The notes: generated by a model from the letters alone, not told the origin. 64,000 nucleotides of DNA from Diphasiastrum complanatum (GCA_029204225.1 CM055095.1:42187723-42251722), one strand, 5' to 3'; positions 1-11,075 are shown, numbered from the stretch's first letter. Program-made: numbers and translations.

Positions 1-605
1 TCAAACTGGATGCATGTGTGATCTCTAAGCATGAAGGATGTATGGCTAGAGAGCAATTGACAGACCAAGAAGTTTGGCATAAGAGGTTGGGCAATCCCAA
101 CTTCAAATCTTTGGAGGTAATGGCAATGAAAGAGCATGTTCTTGGTCTCCCTAAAAGTCTTCTTGCAAACAATAGTGTTTGTGAACATTATGCCTTGTCC
201 AAATCTCATAGACTTGCTTATTTTAGATCTACTTCTAGATCTCAAGAAGTTTTTCAACTTGTGGATTCTGATATTCATTCTTCTAATACAACTAGCAATG
301 GTGGGGCAAAGATGTATGCAACTTTCATTGATGAGTTTAGTAGGTATACTTGGGTCTATCTTCTTAAAAGCAAGGATGAAGTGTTTGCTGCATTTGTCAA
401 GTTCAAGAATGAAACGGAAAACCAATTCAATACAAAGATCAAATGCTTAAGATCAGATAATGGAGGGGAATACACTTCAAATAAGTTCAAAGATTTTTGC
501 ATAGCACATGGCATTAAAAGAGAGTACTCTAGTCCTAGGACTCCACAACAGAATGGAGTGGCCGAGAGAAAGAATAGAACCCTTTGTGAATGTGCCAATG
601 CTTTG
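1..605 (+). mobile_element. Ty1/copia integrase fragment
   Basis: Fossil piece of a copia polyprotein that enters from the left window edge. In order it shows the integrase zinc region (WHKRLGNPNFKSL, then a CALSKSH-like stretch), the integrase core (FIDEFSRYTWVYLLKSKDE, RSDNGGEYTSNKF) and the conserved TPQQNGVAERKNRTL block. The protein closely matches the integrase of the element at 34252-38315, so the two are the same or sister families. Similarity stops near base 605, and no LTR is in view. It is broken; the element's other parts, if any, lie outside the window. Confidence 0.85.
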
Positions 606-958
606 TCAAGTTCATGTGTATCAAAGTTAGCATTAGGATACTTTGCCATTTCTAGCTTTTGTAGCTAGTTGTGCAAAGATCTTAGCCAAGTATTTTGGGA
701 GTTTGCATCCATTCAAGATCCACTTTTTTCATGAATGGTGTGGATAAGGCCCAACATAATTCTTGTTTTGCGCATCTACTTTGTTAGGAACTTGGCTTTG
801 TAAAGATTATCTTCTCCAAACTTTGCCCCTTTTCCAAAGGAAGGTAGCAATACCATTGATAATGTAATGATAATTATGAAACATACCTTTGCTATAATAT
901 ACTGGCTTACCTAATAGGGAAAAAAGGATTACCTTTTTTACTACGTACATTATAGGCA
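606..958. other. No recognisable gene
   Basis: AT-rich sequence between the copia fragment and the reverse-transcriptase relic. I see no coding similarity, RNA gene or clear repeat. The upstream part of the neighbouring reverse transcriptase may lie here in a form too decayed to read. Confidence 0.5.
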
Positions 959-959
959 C

Positions 960-1755
960 ATAAAAATGCTTTCAGATGGATTACTAATGCACATGAGTGC
1001 TACTTTTCAAAGGTGGCCACATTTCTTTCTGGAGCTCTTGGTATTCTATCTCTGCTCCTCATGGAGGGTGCAGTCCTTAAGGCAAACTCATACCAAAGCT
1101 ACCTAAATGTGGATACCAACCTATTTTGGCAGTGCAACTCATCCACTGAATTCTACCTTAATGTGCCAAACAAAATCACATCTATGTGGTCTACCGACAT
1201 TTCTGAATGTTATGAAAACATCCCTCTTAATGGCCCGGACGGGCTAAAAACTATTATACGGAAGATGATCTTGTACGCATTTAAATTTTGCAAGAACGGA
1301 GGTCTTGCCTATAAATGGAAATCTAACCATGGGGAATTTAAATGGAAGTGAGTAAAACAAACCCGCTGAAAAATGGACTCATATGGACAAAATAATACTT
1401 TGCCAATGGAATGATTTATTGATTGATAATTGCATTGTGAGACTAGGTAACTAGACTTGGAAACAAGTTTGTGATATTTCCATGGGCTTTGCATATTCCC
1501 TACATTGATATCTTTCTTTTTATGAATTACATTTTATGAAGAGACTTGCCAAACTTGGTGAAATAGAGTACTTACAAGCTTTCAAGAATACCTTTCGATA
1601 TATAGATGATACTTGTTTTATTAACAATCCGGATGCACTTTTATTTCTGGATAAAGAACAACTCGTGCCTATGATAATGCTAAATGGATTTATCCTTTGG
1701 AGTACTTGACCTCTCATCCCCAGGCATAAGTTGCCATATTGTATCAAGAGAATCT
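960..1755 (+). pseudogene. Penelope-like reverse transcriptase relic
   Basis: A decayed non-LTR-type reverse transcriptase. Reading left to right there is an FRWITNAHECYFSKVA block, an NVDTNLFW block, catalytic motif A in the form WSTDISECYENIPLNGPD, a SMGFAYS motif B, an MKRLAKLGE stretch, catalytic motif C as FRYIDDTCFINNP, and an AYDNAKWIYPLEYL tail. This order and wording match, from memory, a reverse-transcriptase lineage common in moss, fern and lycophyte genomes and resembling Penelope-like elements; the exact class needs a tree. No GIY-YIG endonuclease, terminal repeat or poly(A) tail was found. The relic has several breaks and cannot be active. It lies just outside the 3' end of the peptide-precursor gene, which is on the opposite strand. 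Confidence 0.55.
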
Positions 1756-2731
1756 AGATTCTCTTGGGTAGACACCATTGACTAAGCAATAGATGACAAC
1801 AACCAAGAACAAGTCAAAAAAAAAAATAAAACAAAAGAGAACATGGACCTCAAGTTGCAAAACAACACACAAAAACTAGAAACGGTACAGGCTCCTTGCT
1901 CCGCAATTTTCTGAAGCCTATGATTGATCATGTAAAACTTAGCAAAACCTGAAATACCAGACATAAATGTGACTTTCTAAAACCATTTATGATTTTCCTA
2001 CTTTAGGAACCCTGATGGCTTAACAAAACAGGTTAAATATTCAAGTGGTTTACAAACGCATTCCTACTTGTACAAAGCAAAAAGACTGGAACTAGGAAGT
2101 GGTCACTCCATATTCACCTCAATCTGAAATGTCTGAAGAAATATTACTTTGTACAGATTATGCTAATGCAACCATACTTGACACAAGGTAATTCGAAGTA
2201 AATAATGAAAACAGTACAGATTTTTTCAGCTTATCTTCTTTACTTACAATGTGATGAGATGAGGTAAAATAGTAGAGACATTTGCATTTCAAAGGGTAAG
2301 CCAACAGTTCAAATCTTCCCTTGGCACACAACATTAACTTTTTATATACTTAGGGCTGAATTACAAGGATAAAGGTATACTAATACATGTGGTAAGCTTC
2401 GTATAAGATTCTAAAACAATAGTCCAAAAGGGGCATAGTGCACTTTATGAACCAAATACTCTCATCATACAAAATATTGAGCAGATGCATCATAGCATCT
2501 GTTTTTTATGGGACAACCATTCGGCTACATCCTTTTCTTCCTGTACCACAAATAACCTGATTAAGTCAAGAAAAAAAATGAAGCTGCTTTACATGCAGTC
2601 TAAATAGAATAATCCACAAAACAAGGTTGGACTTGGAAACCTCTCAAAGCTTAATTGACCATAAGGAAGTACTAGACTATCCAAGAGCGTCAAACAGCTC
2701 ACAGTTTGCATGAAAGTTCCAGTTAAGGAAT
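1756..2731. other. Intergenic; probable 3' UTR of the peptide gene
   Basis: No coding similarity on either strand. The right part, next to the stop codon at 2732-2734, should contain the 3' untranslated region of the minus-strand precursor gene, but I could not fix a poly(A) site. Confidence 0.4.
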
Positions 2732-5153
2732 TTAAGGAACTCCAGGAGCTGCCGAAGGAGGAGAATTGTTATGAACAGGTGGTGCATAATCACGTAAATC
2801 TAAGGGAATGTCTGCACAGGGTGTCTGCATCTTTCTTGCCACTGAGCTGCATCTGGAATCCAAGTGTTCAACCTGCTGTTTTTTAAAATTCTGACAAACC
2901 AAGCAGAAAGAATTTCAATAGTGTTATTCAGTAGCATTTCAGTTTGTTCAGAGAGCGAAAGCTGAATAGGCTATGACTGTGGATTGTAAAAGCTAATTTT
3001 GGCTGAAATTATGACCTTTATGTAGCTCCACATTGTAACAGTCAATTTTGGTCAGTGACAAACACAAAGCTTGAAGTATACGAATTTATCAGACGCAAGA
3101 AACACTATGTGCCGTATTTGGTACAAAATCTCTAATGGTAGATATTTTATATCAAAATAACAAAAGTAACATAGTCTTGACGCAAAACGTCATAGTTGTA
3201 CCTGATACACCTTCAACCTTGATGGTACAATCCCATTTGTCTCAGGCTTCTTAACAACTCTATGCATCAAATCTGGGCTCATCACAACCAACCAAGCAAA
3301 AACTAGATTAGCCACATGAACTGAGGATAAAGGTAGGGGGCATCAAATCAACTCCAACACAAAGGTCCCCTCCTCTATTTTGGGATCACTTATTCCTTCG
3401 TGTAAATGAAATTTGTCAGATAGAAGAGAGTAATGCCTGTGACCATCTCATGGCCCATATGACCAACTGCTTGTTTGGAGCCTGATTTTATTGAGCTTGT
3501 ATATTGCAGAAGTGCATGTAGAATGAATGCATCTTGCTCTCAGGGGCTTGAAAGAACTGTCCTAAATCCTAGTATGGTTGATAGCTTCAACTATGTTAAA
3601 TAAGAGTTCTTTGCTAGTAGAATAGATTCTTCCCTGGCTTGTGTAAACCAGACTTGTCTAGCAGTGACCTTTTACTGTGGCATTCCTGATTAGATGCCCG
3701 TTCTGTTTCCGAACGCGTTCCAAAACAGAATGTGTCTGTTGTTTTTTTTCCGGAAGGTACATGTATTATTTTTTTGCAAATCTTTTTCGAAATAGTGCTG
3801 TAATATGACAGTTCTTCGACACATATCGTTTTTTGAATTGCTGTACAAGCTAGGAGGATGTTCATTTTGCAGCAGGACAGATGAACGCTCCCTCAATGTC
3901 AGATGCAAGAAATCCTTAATCTGAGTCGGGCTCATTTTCCTTGAGGCATAATTATCCTGCCTATAAAGTTCTTATTTAGGTATATATCTTGAAACATGCA
4001 GTAATTCTCATAACTTCGATATTGTAAGCTGTAATTATTTTCCAGTTTGTGAGCACATTTTCAGCACATCATGTTCGTTTATGTAGCACCAACGTATGTA
4101 AGCATGTCGGATACTTTCTCGAAGCCCGAACCGGTAATTATAGACGATTGCAACAGTTGCATGGTTGGTTACTTGTGCTTGAAATATTGTTGGACAGATC
4201 ATTCGTTTCCAGTGTTAATTATAGTACATAAATCAGCTCAAAATGCTACCAGTCACAAGAATATTGTTCCGTACTTATGGAACGGAACGTTCCGAAACAG
4301 AAGGTTTGGAATGGGCATCTATGTTCCTAAACACGTGTGAGGGAACAAAATTAGACAGTCTTATAAATTACTCCCCCAAGCTTATGTAATACCAGAAAAT
4401 CTCACATGGGTCTAACAGTGATCTGTTAGTGGGACATGCCTGAATATGTGTGAAAGCACAAAATTGGACAACTTTTATTCTATATCCCCCCGAGCTTATG
4501 TAAAACCAGGAAAACGTACATGGGTCTAACTATGATCTGTTAGTGGCGCATGCCTGAATATGTGTAAGAGCCAAAATTGGACAACTTTTATTCATTATTC
4601 CCGAAGCTTTTGAAAAACCAGAAAAACTCACATGGGCCTAACTATGGGGACATGCCTGAATATGTGTGAGAGCACAAAATTGGACAGCGTTTATTCGTTA
4701 TTGCATCAAGCTTATGTAAAACCAGCACATGGGTCCAACAGTGATCTGTTAGTGGGATATGCCTGATTATGTGTGAGAGCACAAAATTGGACAGCTTTCA
4801 TTCCTCATTCCTCAAGCTTATATAAAACCAGAAAAACCCACAAGGATCTAACAGTGATTTGTAGTGGGACATGCATGAATATGTTTGAGAGCACAAAATT
4901 GGACTACTATTACTCAATACTAGCTTAAAATTACAAAACTTTCACACAAGCAACATGCCAGGAAGTGACCTCCATCTAAGTTGGAAAATTCTTAGCTGCC
5001 TTCTTCCTCATCAAATCAAACATTTGTAGGTGAAGCTGCAAGAGAAATACCAGTAGTAACAGCCGATGCAGCAACACCTGGTGTGCTCCAGTCAAGTGCA
5101 AGTGCAATTACCAGGAGCAGCATCCACATTAATGCTAATCTCCAGCTCATCAT
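2732..5153 (-). CDS. Secreted peptide precursor, RGF/GOLVEN (CLEL)-like or PSY-like, three exons
   Basis: Exons on the minus strand are 5051-5153, 3202-3272 and 2732-2890, giving 110 residues and a stop. Introns start with GT and end with AG, and the exon phases (1, then 0) match exactly. An in-frame TAG sits just upstream of the first ATG. Residues 1-30 are a signal peptide (MMSWRLALMWMLLLVIALAL, then small residues). The middle is basic and polar (VVKKPETNG, SRLKVYQNFKKQQ). The C-terminus has ARKM, an acidic stretch, then DYAPPVHNNSPPS and a final PGVP. A Tyr after Asp close to the C-terminus, in a Pro/His/Asn-rich setting, is the mark of tyrosine-sulfated hormones: RGF/GOLVEN peptides read DY..P...PP.HN, and PSY peptides DY..P..N..H.P. 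The fit is partial to both. If right, the protein enters the secretory path, is sulfated by TPST, cleaved, and sensed by a leucine-rich-repeat receptor kinase. The gene model is firmer than the family name. Confidence 0.6.
2891..3201 (-). other. Intron 2 of the peptide-precursor gene
   Basis: Donor is TATCAG/GTACAA at 3201 and acceptor is TTTGTCAG/AATTTT at 2891, on the minus strand. It is 311 bp, AT-rich, phase 0, and shows no embedded feature. Confidence 0.55.
3692..4320. mobile_element. MITE-like element with terminal inverted repeats
   Basis: The left end reads AGATGCCCGTTCTGTTTCC and the right end, reversed, reads AGATGCCCATTCC followed, after a 7-bp gap, by a matching TCTGTTTCGGAACGTTCC stretch. 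A TA dinucleotide flanks both inner repeat ends (3691-3692 and 4320-4321), as after insertion of a Tc1/mariner-type element. It is 629 bp with no transposase, hence non-autonomous. It sits in intron 1 of the peptide gene. The class is uncertain because the repeats are imperfect. Confidence 0.45.
4334..4905. repeat. Tandem array, ~100-113-bp unit, about five copies
   Basis: The phrase ATGTGTGAGAGCACAAAATT, with small changes, recurs near 4334, 4447, 4560, 4660, 4769 and 4881. Between these, each unit carries an AAGCTTATGTAAAACCAG block and an ACATGGGTCTAACAGTGAT block. The array lies in intron 1 of the peptide gene and starts right after the MITE-like element. Confidence 0.85.
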
Positions 5154-5400
5154 CTGCCCAAAAGACTACCAGAGGGAAACACCCCACTTCCCCTAAATTC
5201 AACAAGCCTGAAAAAAACTAAGAAGAAGAAGCACCAGCAGGAGGATAAGGGATTACAAACTACAGTTCAAGAGCAGTGATCATCGTTTTCGGGTTCTGGG
5301 GAATAAGAGCGAAGCATTAGCTGATAGAAGGGGGAAGAGCTTCAGCCTTCAACCAATACAACAAAACTCCGAAGAAAATGGGGCTCCTCACCCCTCGACT
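5154..5400 (-). other. Probable 5' UTR of the peptide-precursor gene
   Basis: The minus-strand stretch upstream of the ATG is more GC-rich than its surroundings and holds no in-frame ATG before the TAG stop just upstream of the start codon. The transcription start cannot be placed from sequence alone. Confidence 0.35.
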
Positions 5401-5446
5401 TATGGCCTCACACCGTTAGATATTGTCAAAAACGTCTAGATTTTGC

Positions 5447-5765
5447 CACGTGTTTCCTGAAACACCTTGGAATGAGGCCAACTGCTTGATATGACACGTG
5501 GGGACAACAGCCGCGGGGATGGTGAAATGTTGAAGCCATATCTTGGTCAACAGGACTTCATGCTGAAATTTGAAGTACAATAATTGCAGATCTGGTAGGC
5601 GTCAGCAGTTCAAAATTGAACTCCAGACTGGACTGTAGAAGTGCCGTACGCGTCAGAGCGGCGGCGACTACAATGCAGGCTGCAGGGCAGTGGGCCGTTG
5701 TTGTTGGCCAATGGGGAGTGTACTGGCCGGCCGCAGTTGCCATTCGACTGCTGCATTGCCACGTG
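5447..5765. promoter_or_regulatory. Three G-box (CACGTG) cores
   Basis: CACGTG occurs at 5447-5452 (in GCCACGTGTT), 5495-5500 (in GACACGTGGG) and 5760-5765 (in GCCACGTGGCC), 294 to 612 bp upstream of the peptide gene's ATG. In plants such cores bind bZIP factors (ABRE/ABF, HY5) and bHLH factors (PIFs). Three within 320 bp, in a locally GC-richer stretch, suggest a promoter responding to abscisic acid or light; no TATA box was clear. Confidence 0.5.
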
Positions 5766-5916
5766 GCCACCGACCTCCACAAGTCAACTTTCTCTATTTT
5801 GGCCAATGAAGTGTTTGGTTTACCCCCTTTTTGAGGTATCCTCCATTGCTTGCAAATACTTTTTTTTTAAACCTAAGGCAAAACCTACTAATTTTTTTTT
5901 GGCTAGGCTTCTTATT

Positions 5917-5998
5917 GACTCATGGGCCGAAAGCCGACTGATTCTATGAGGAGAAAAGACTCATGGGCCGAAAGCCAACTAACTCTATGAGGAGAAAG
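5917..5998. repeat. Two-copy tandem duplication, 41-bp unit
   Basis: Two adjacent copies start at 5917 and 5958, each with GACTCATGGGCCGAAAGCC and CTATGAGGAGAAA. They differ at only a few positions. Confidence 0.85.
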
Positions 5999-5999
5999 C

Positions 6000-8900
6000 T
6001 TTCAAAAAATTATTTCAAGAAGGCTCAAATTTTTACACACAACTTAATAAGGCATTTATCATTTTTCATCAGGTTTTAGTTGATTCAAACTTTGGGTCAG
6101 TGTTCGAGAAAGCCAACAAAGTCTAGGAATGGAGCACACATCTTCATCAAAGCAAGTTTCTTGCATATTTAGTGCTTGCAAAGGAACGTTGGGTTGGTGG
6201 GTCGGTTCCCAAGCAGATGACCTAACGCCAAAGGATAAGCTTTCATAAAAACTTCTGGCTTTTTCGACCATGTCATTTGGTTGTAACTGGTTTTGTTTGA
6301 TAAATGGAGAATAAAGAGAAAACCGGCGAGTAGCTTTTTATTTTTTTTGGTTGGGCATGTGGCAACATATTTACACTATTTCTTGTCAGATTTAATCTGT
6401 CACAGAAATTCAAAAAACACCTATGAACTCTCTTCCCCTACTCGATCGAGCCTTTTTTACAAATCAGCTTGTTGCTGGGCATTGCTGAAGCGAATTTTCT
6501 GTCAGCTCATTTCTGGGAATTGTTGAAGCAAATTTCATGTCTATTTTGTGATTGACTCAACCTTGAGACATCAAACTTACCATTAGAGAAAATTTTAATG
6601 TCAAGATGGCCCTTTAAAAAGATGCTTTTATTTTTTTTTAACCTTTTAAGCTTTCTTTGTACCAATAGGAACAGCGCATGTGTACATATTTCACTGAGAT
6701 TTTGTAACTTAGCTACAAAATAATTTCTATTTCTCATGAGTAAATAACATATCCGAGAAATCTCTGAGACAAATAACATTCAATCTTAGCAGTTTTCCAA
6801 TCCAACTTACTTTCTAATTACATTATTCCTTCCATTCAATCAACCCTCACTGATCCTAGTACTAAAACTAAGATTAGGTTAATCCAATATAGAACTCTCA
6901 GACTTAAATTATGATCAAACTTTCTTCTATTCCAATCAAAATGGAATTAGTAACCTTTGACCTTTTACTGTACTACTTATAGATAATGATTCAAATATCA
7001 AACTTGTTCTAGTTCCAGATTGTCCACACAATCCCTAGAGAATTCCTCTTATTCGAAAAGTTCCAATTAGGTATCCTACTCTGACTCTATCTGAAATTAC
7101 TTTCAGACCAAATCTCATTTCTATACCACAGTTGGTTCTCTTCCGAAAACTATGCAACCTACAGATTTTCAAATATAATTTTATCCCACCACTTCACCCC
7201 TCCTTTTAAAGAAATTATAAATTTCAATAAAAGTCAATTGGAAAGATGATATATGAAAATATCCAAATCCAAAAAAAGTCAGTAATAAGTGTATTCCACA
7301 AAAGGATTCACTCTATTACAAACATGACTTCCCCTTCAATTATTTTCAACCCGAGTGACAGAAACTACCAATGTTCTATCGAAATCCATTTATGCAAAAA
7401 GAGATATTCTAGGTTTAATAAATTGAAACACTTTAACCTTAGAATTTATTTAAACTCCAAGTCTATTCACACAACTAGTAATTTATATGACATCTTAGTC
7501 TTTCAGAAGAATAACTTCATGCTGGAAAGAATCATATAAACAAGTCCGATGTCTTATATTCGAGAAATTACTAAGAAGTAAAGGACTAATTAAGAAAGCG
7601 AGAAATAGATTTGAGGGCCTATGATTTTGTAAATAATGAGATACCACATTGGGATCTAGATTAAACCTCAAAATTTTCTAAAATACCCCACATTTGATCA
7701 AACGGTTTTATTTTTCCTATATCGCGGCTAGGTACTAAAACATCCCATTGATCATCAGATCTTTACAGTCCTTGAATTTCCTTTCAAAATTACTGATGTC
7801 TCATACCATTAGCTTTTTCTTCCAGAAAATCCTTAACCGCCTTTTCTGATATTTTAGAGATCCACTGATCATCTTGCTGTCCTATATAATATATTATCTC
7901 TTGCTTCCAACACTGGAGAATCCATTTATTTGGATGACTTGCATGTCTATCAGATGGATACCACAATCCACACATGATCTTGTGATCTAAACAGAAGAAT
8001 TAACATGGTTCAATATTACATTATGATCCTTCATGGTTAATGATAAGCTTCGAATCCCCTTGGATCCAAGAGCATTAACTTCAGGGACAAGCTTCTATCA
8101 ATTAACAAATCCAATGTAATCCATGTATCAGATTCCACTTCTAACATCACAATTGAAATCCAAAACTGTGGATAACTCAATGGTCACAAAGACATCAGTT
8201 ATGAATTCAACTAAATGAATTACATCCAGGAAATTAATATCAGTTATTAAGCAATTATGTACTGGGATTACTAAAATCCTAATTGCGAAATACATTTTCC
8301 GATCACACTTACTACCATTGATGTCCACTCTTCTTTCCTCAGAATTTTCAGTTCCCAGAAAATCTACTTCAACTAAGGTACTAAGAAGACGTTATGACAT
8401 TAGTAGATGTTTAAAATTAATTACTGTAGGAAAAAAGTTTGAAACAATTTTATTTCTATCCTATCTCTGGGTTGAATAACTAATATACCCAAAAATCATC
8501 TACTAGTATGAAATGAACTACTAATATGATCTTTTGAATATAATTCACCATAGGATTTAATTGGAAATGAAATCAATTTTTTTTTTTTTATTATTACGAT
8601 TTTTCCAAGAAAATTGCACTGTTCTCTCTTTTCACTTATTGGCTTAAGAATTACTTCGTTAAAGTGATCTGTAATTAATGGGAAATAAGATTTGGATTCG
8701 AGTACTTTCTACACTATATTCACTCCAAATAATATTGTTGAATAAAGAATCACCTCCAAATACTATGAATGTTCCACCATTAATTATTTAACAAGTATTT
8801 CAAGAGCTTTGGTTTGTTCAATTTTAATGATAGAAAAAATCATCAAAACCACAATAACCAACTGATCGGTGTTCCACCGATTTGAAAAGGAGAAAATTGA

Positions 8901-9400
8901 AAAAAACATGATTTAACTCCATTTATTGGGAGCACCAATACTCCAGAGTTAAATGATTTAAATAGCATTGTACCAAGGAATCTAATTCCTATGCTGGGTA
9001 TATGCCTGAGAACCATACTATTCTTCACTTATCCGTCAAGATCTGTCGATGTAAGAAACAAAGTCCATGTAACTATCAAAAGTTACATCATTACAAGGTT
9101 TTTTTAAATTGACATCTGAGCACAGAGAGATCAAATTTCTGTAACTGTGTGCTAGTAACTTAAATTTACCGGGTTGATTTTAAGGAATTAAAAGAATTTC
9201 CTTCTAAACCAACTTAAAGTTACTCCATGTCTAAAACCTTGAAATGCCTTGAACATTCGGCACGTAACAAGCATAGCCGTGAAAAATTTCCAAGAATTGT
9301 TATTCCCGACAAAATCCCATGCAAAAAGGAAAAAAGGCATACGCCCCTCTCTCAGGTCTATCATGTCACACTCAAAAGCCCTCTAAAAAGCCTAATAGGT
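6000..9400. other. AT-rich stretch without recognisable genes
   Basis: Only short open frames with no family likeness on either strand. The texture (low-complexity A/T with scattered short codon-like runs) suggests an old, heavily decayed retroelement, but no motif supports a family. Confidence 0.45.
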
Positions 9401-9860
9401 TTTGAGTTTAGGAAGGGAAGGGCAGAAAACCTGTAACAGCCGCCACCATCGCGAGAAGGAAGGCTTCACAGGAGACAGAGAGCTATTCAACAGGCATGAA
9501 CTGGTGGAATGGCGCACCTCCTCGTCCTCTACAGAGCTCTACTACAGCTCGCATTCAAGCATGCATCATCCTCATCACGTTTGAAAACAGGCTTCACAAC
9601 CTACCATCGCTGTTTCTACAAGAACTAGTTCGCACCATCCCTGGCTCGAATCAGCCAGCTACCAACGCTCTCTACAGATCAGAACAACTTGCCAGCTGCC
9701 ATCGACCGCCAACCTTAGCACCATTCAATCAGAAGTTTCTTTTCGAGAACATCACACCTTCAACAAGTGAAAGGATAGGGAGGCGTGCCCCCCTGATTGC
9801 CATCATCATGTTACAAACAAATGATCTATTGCAGCCTACGGCTATTCAATGACAAGAATG
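9401..9860 (+). other. GC-richer island, possibly leader or exon, unassigned
   Basis: Base composition rises sharply above the flanks, and a 118-codon open frame (9496-9852) with many Ser, Pro, Arg and Leu codons crosses it. I recognise no domain. It could be a transcribed leader, an exon of an unknown gene or part of a retroelement leader, since a copia gag fragment follows at once. Confidence 0.3.
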
Positions 9861-9947
9861 GATTCAACAGCTGATTGCCATTGATCAGCTGATCTGTTGA
9901 TAGGCAGAGTTGCCTTTGATAGGTCGGATTCCTGTTTGAAATAGCTG

Positions 9948-10111
9948 TGATTCAATATGGAAGTTGAGGATGGAGTCCATCTTGATACTTCAAGATGTGA
10001 TGGACATTGTTCTTGACCTTGAAGAAGAGCCACAAGTTCTTCAAGAGGTTCAAAAATACAAGAAGAGAGCTGAGATAGCTCTCCACTACATCAAGATGAA
10101 TTTCTCTAACC
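9948..10111 (+). mobile_element. Copia gag fragment, same family as the element at 57439
   Basis: The sequence matches the gag start of the copia fossil at 57439-59820 (MESILI.QDVMDIVL.LEEEPQVLQEVQKYKKRA in that copy) almost base for base, then stops. It is a short, broken fossil. Confidence 0.8.
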
Positions 10112-10240
10112 CTTGATCTTGCCATTTAGACCACTTGCCTTTGTCCTTGCCCTTGAACTTGAGCTTGTCCCTTGAGAACATAGCTTCCAACCTCTCCAAC
10201 TTGAGATGTAGAAGATGATCCTCCTCTTGCTTGAAGTCAT
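10112..10240 (-). mobile_element. Copia gag fragment, same family as the element at 34252
   Basis: On the minus strand it reads EAMFSRDKLKFKGKDKGKWS, matching the basic gag region of the element at 34252-38315 (MFTKGKFKGKTKSKWSKGQDQ). It abuts the plus-strand gag fragment of another family with no gap, so two gag pieces lie facing each other. Confidence 0.7.
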
Positions 10241-10593
10241 TGATAGGATAGGTATGCCATTTTGTTTTAGATTAAAAGAAATTGATTTTAGCATCAATTA
10301 CAGGATCCCTGATTGTTTATATTTCAAGAACAGACGAGCTTCTATCAGTGATCTTGTGATAGAGTCTAGTCTTTGGCTCATGCAATTTGACATTGCAAGG
10401 GGGGTGGGCCTCGAGCGAGCTTGACCAAGCGAGCTTCTTGTCATTTATGAGAGAGCTTTTCACCATTGCATTTTTTAATCTTCTTCCAGTATCTATATTT
10501 CTCTCTCTCATTTGCGTGCGCATTTTCTCTATATATATACTCTTTTATTTTGATGGTGTGATTATCAAACAAATCTACATAGGTATATTGGCA

Positions 10594-10595
<2 letters not shown>

Positions 10596-10676
<81 letters not shown>
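10596..10676. repeat. (CT)n microsatellite
   Basis: About 80 bp of CT dinucleotides with one interruption near 10626. Confidence 0.98.
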
Positions 10677-10678
<2 letters not shown>

Positions 10679-10789
10679 GATAATATTTCAATGTAATTAG
10701 GATTTCTTTAATTCGGTTACATTTTCAAACCATTAATTGAATTCTCATTTTAGTAGAAAAAATGAGCTGAGATGACATGGAGTTCTTTT

Positions 10790-11075
10790 ATTTTTCCCTT
10801 TCTAAAAATTTTCTTGTTCTTTGACAACTATGGAATAAGTAACCATAAATTTTGACTAGAAAAGCATAAGTGTAAGAATAAATGTCACAGACTATCCAAG
10901 ATAGTTGTTGAGCAGTAATATGTAATTTTTCAAGATATTGACATGGGCCACAAATGCCAAATATAGTCATCGATGTGAGCATGTTTTTTCTTAACATTGC
11001 AATTGCAACACATACTAGAATATTTTTTCAAATTAAACCACCATGCCTCTTTTGATCTACCATGAGCACCATGAA
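10790..11075 (-). mobile_element. Possible copia integrase fragment
   Basis: The minus-strand frame reads GICGPCQ, then IVCDIYSYTYAFLVK and a charged stretch, resembling the copia integrase pattern S-D-I-C-G-P-...-F-I-D-D-F-S-R-Y-T-W-V-Y-F-L-K. The match is short and weak. Confidence 0.35.

Larger units (their letters stand above)
3273..5050 (-). other. Intron 1 of the peptide-precursor gene
   Basis: Donor is ACTACTG/GTATTT at 5050 and acceptor is GAGCCCAG/ATTTGATG at 3273, on the minus strand. The phase-1 join makes an Asp codon. At 1778 bp it is much longer than the coding sequence, and it contains both the inverted-repeat element at 3692-4320 and the ~113-bp tandem array at 4334-4905. Confidence 0.5.

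Noticed and set aside
1013-1351. Host membrane protein from the hydrophobic start of the frame
   Set aside because: The hydrophobic stretch falls within an RT block, and the motifs that follow are those of a reverse transcriptase.
3614-4340. Short open frames on both strands inside intron 1
   Set aside because: They overlap the inverted-repeat element, show no family likeness, and fit no splice pattern with the flanking exons.
5558-5949. Overlapping open frames in the GC-richer stretch upstream of the peptide gene
   Set aside because: Frames are open on both strands simply because stop codons are rarer in GC-rich DNA; no domain and no start context.
10387-10680. Open frame ending in a Ser-Leu repeat
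   Set aside because: Half of it is the (CT)n microsatellite read as codons.
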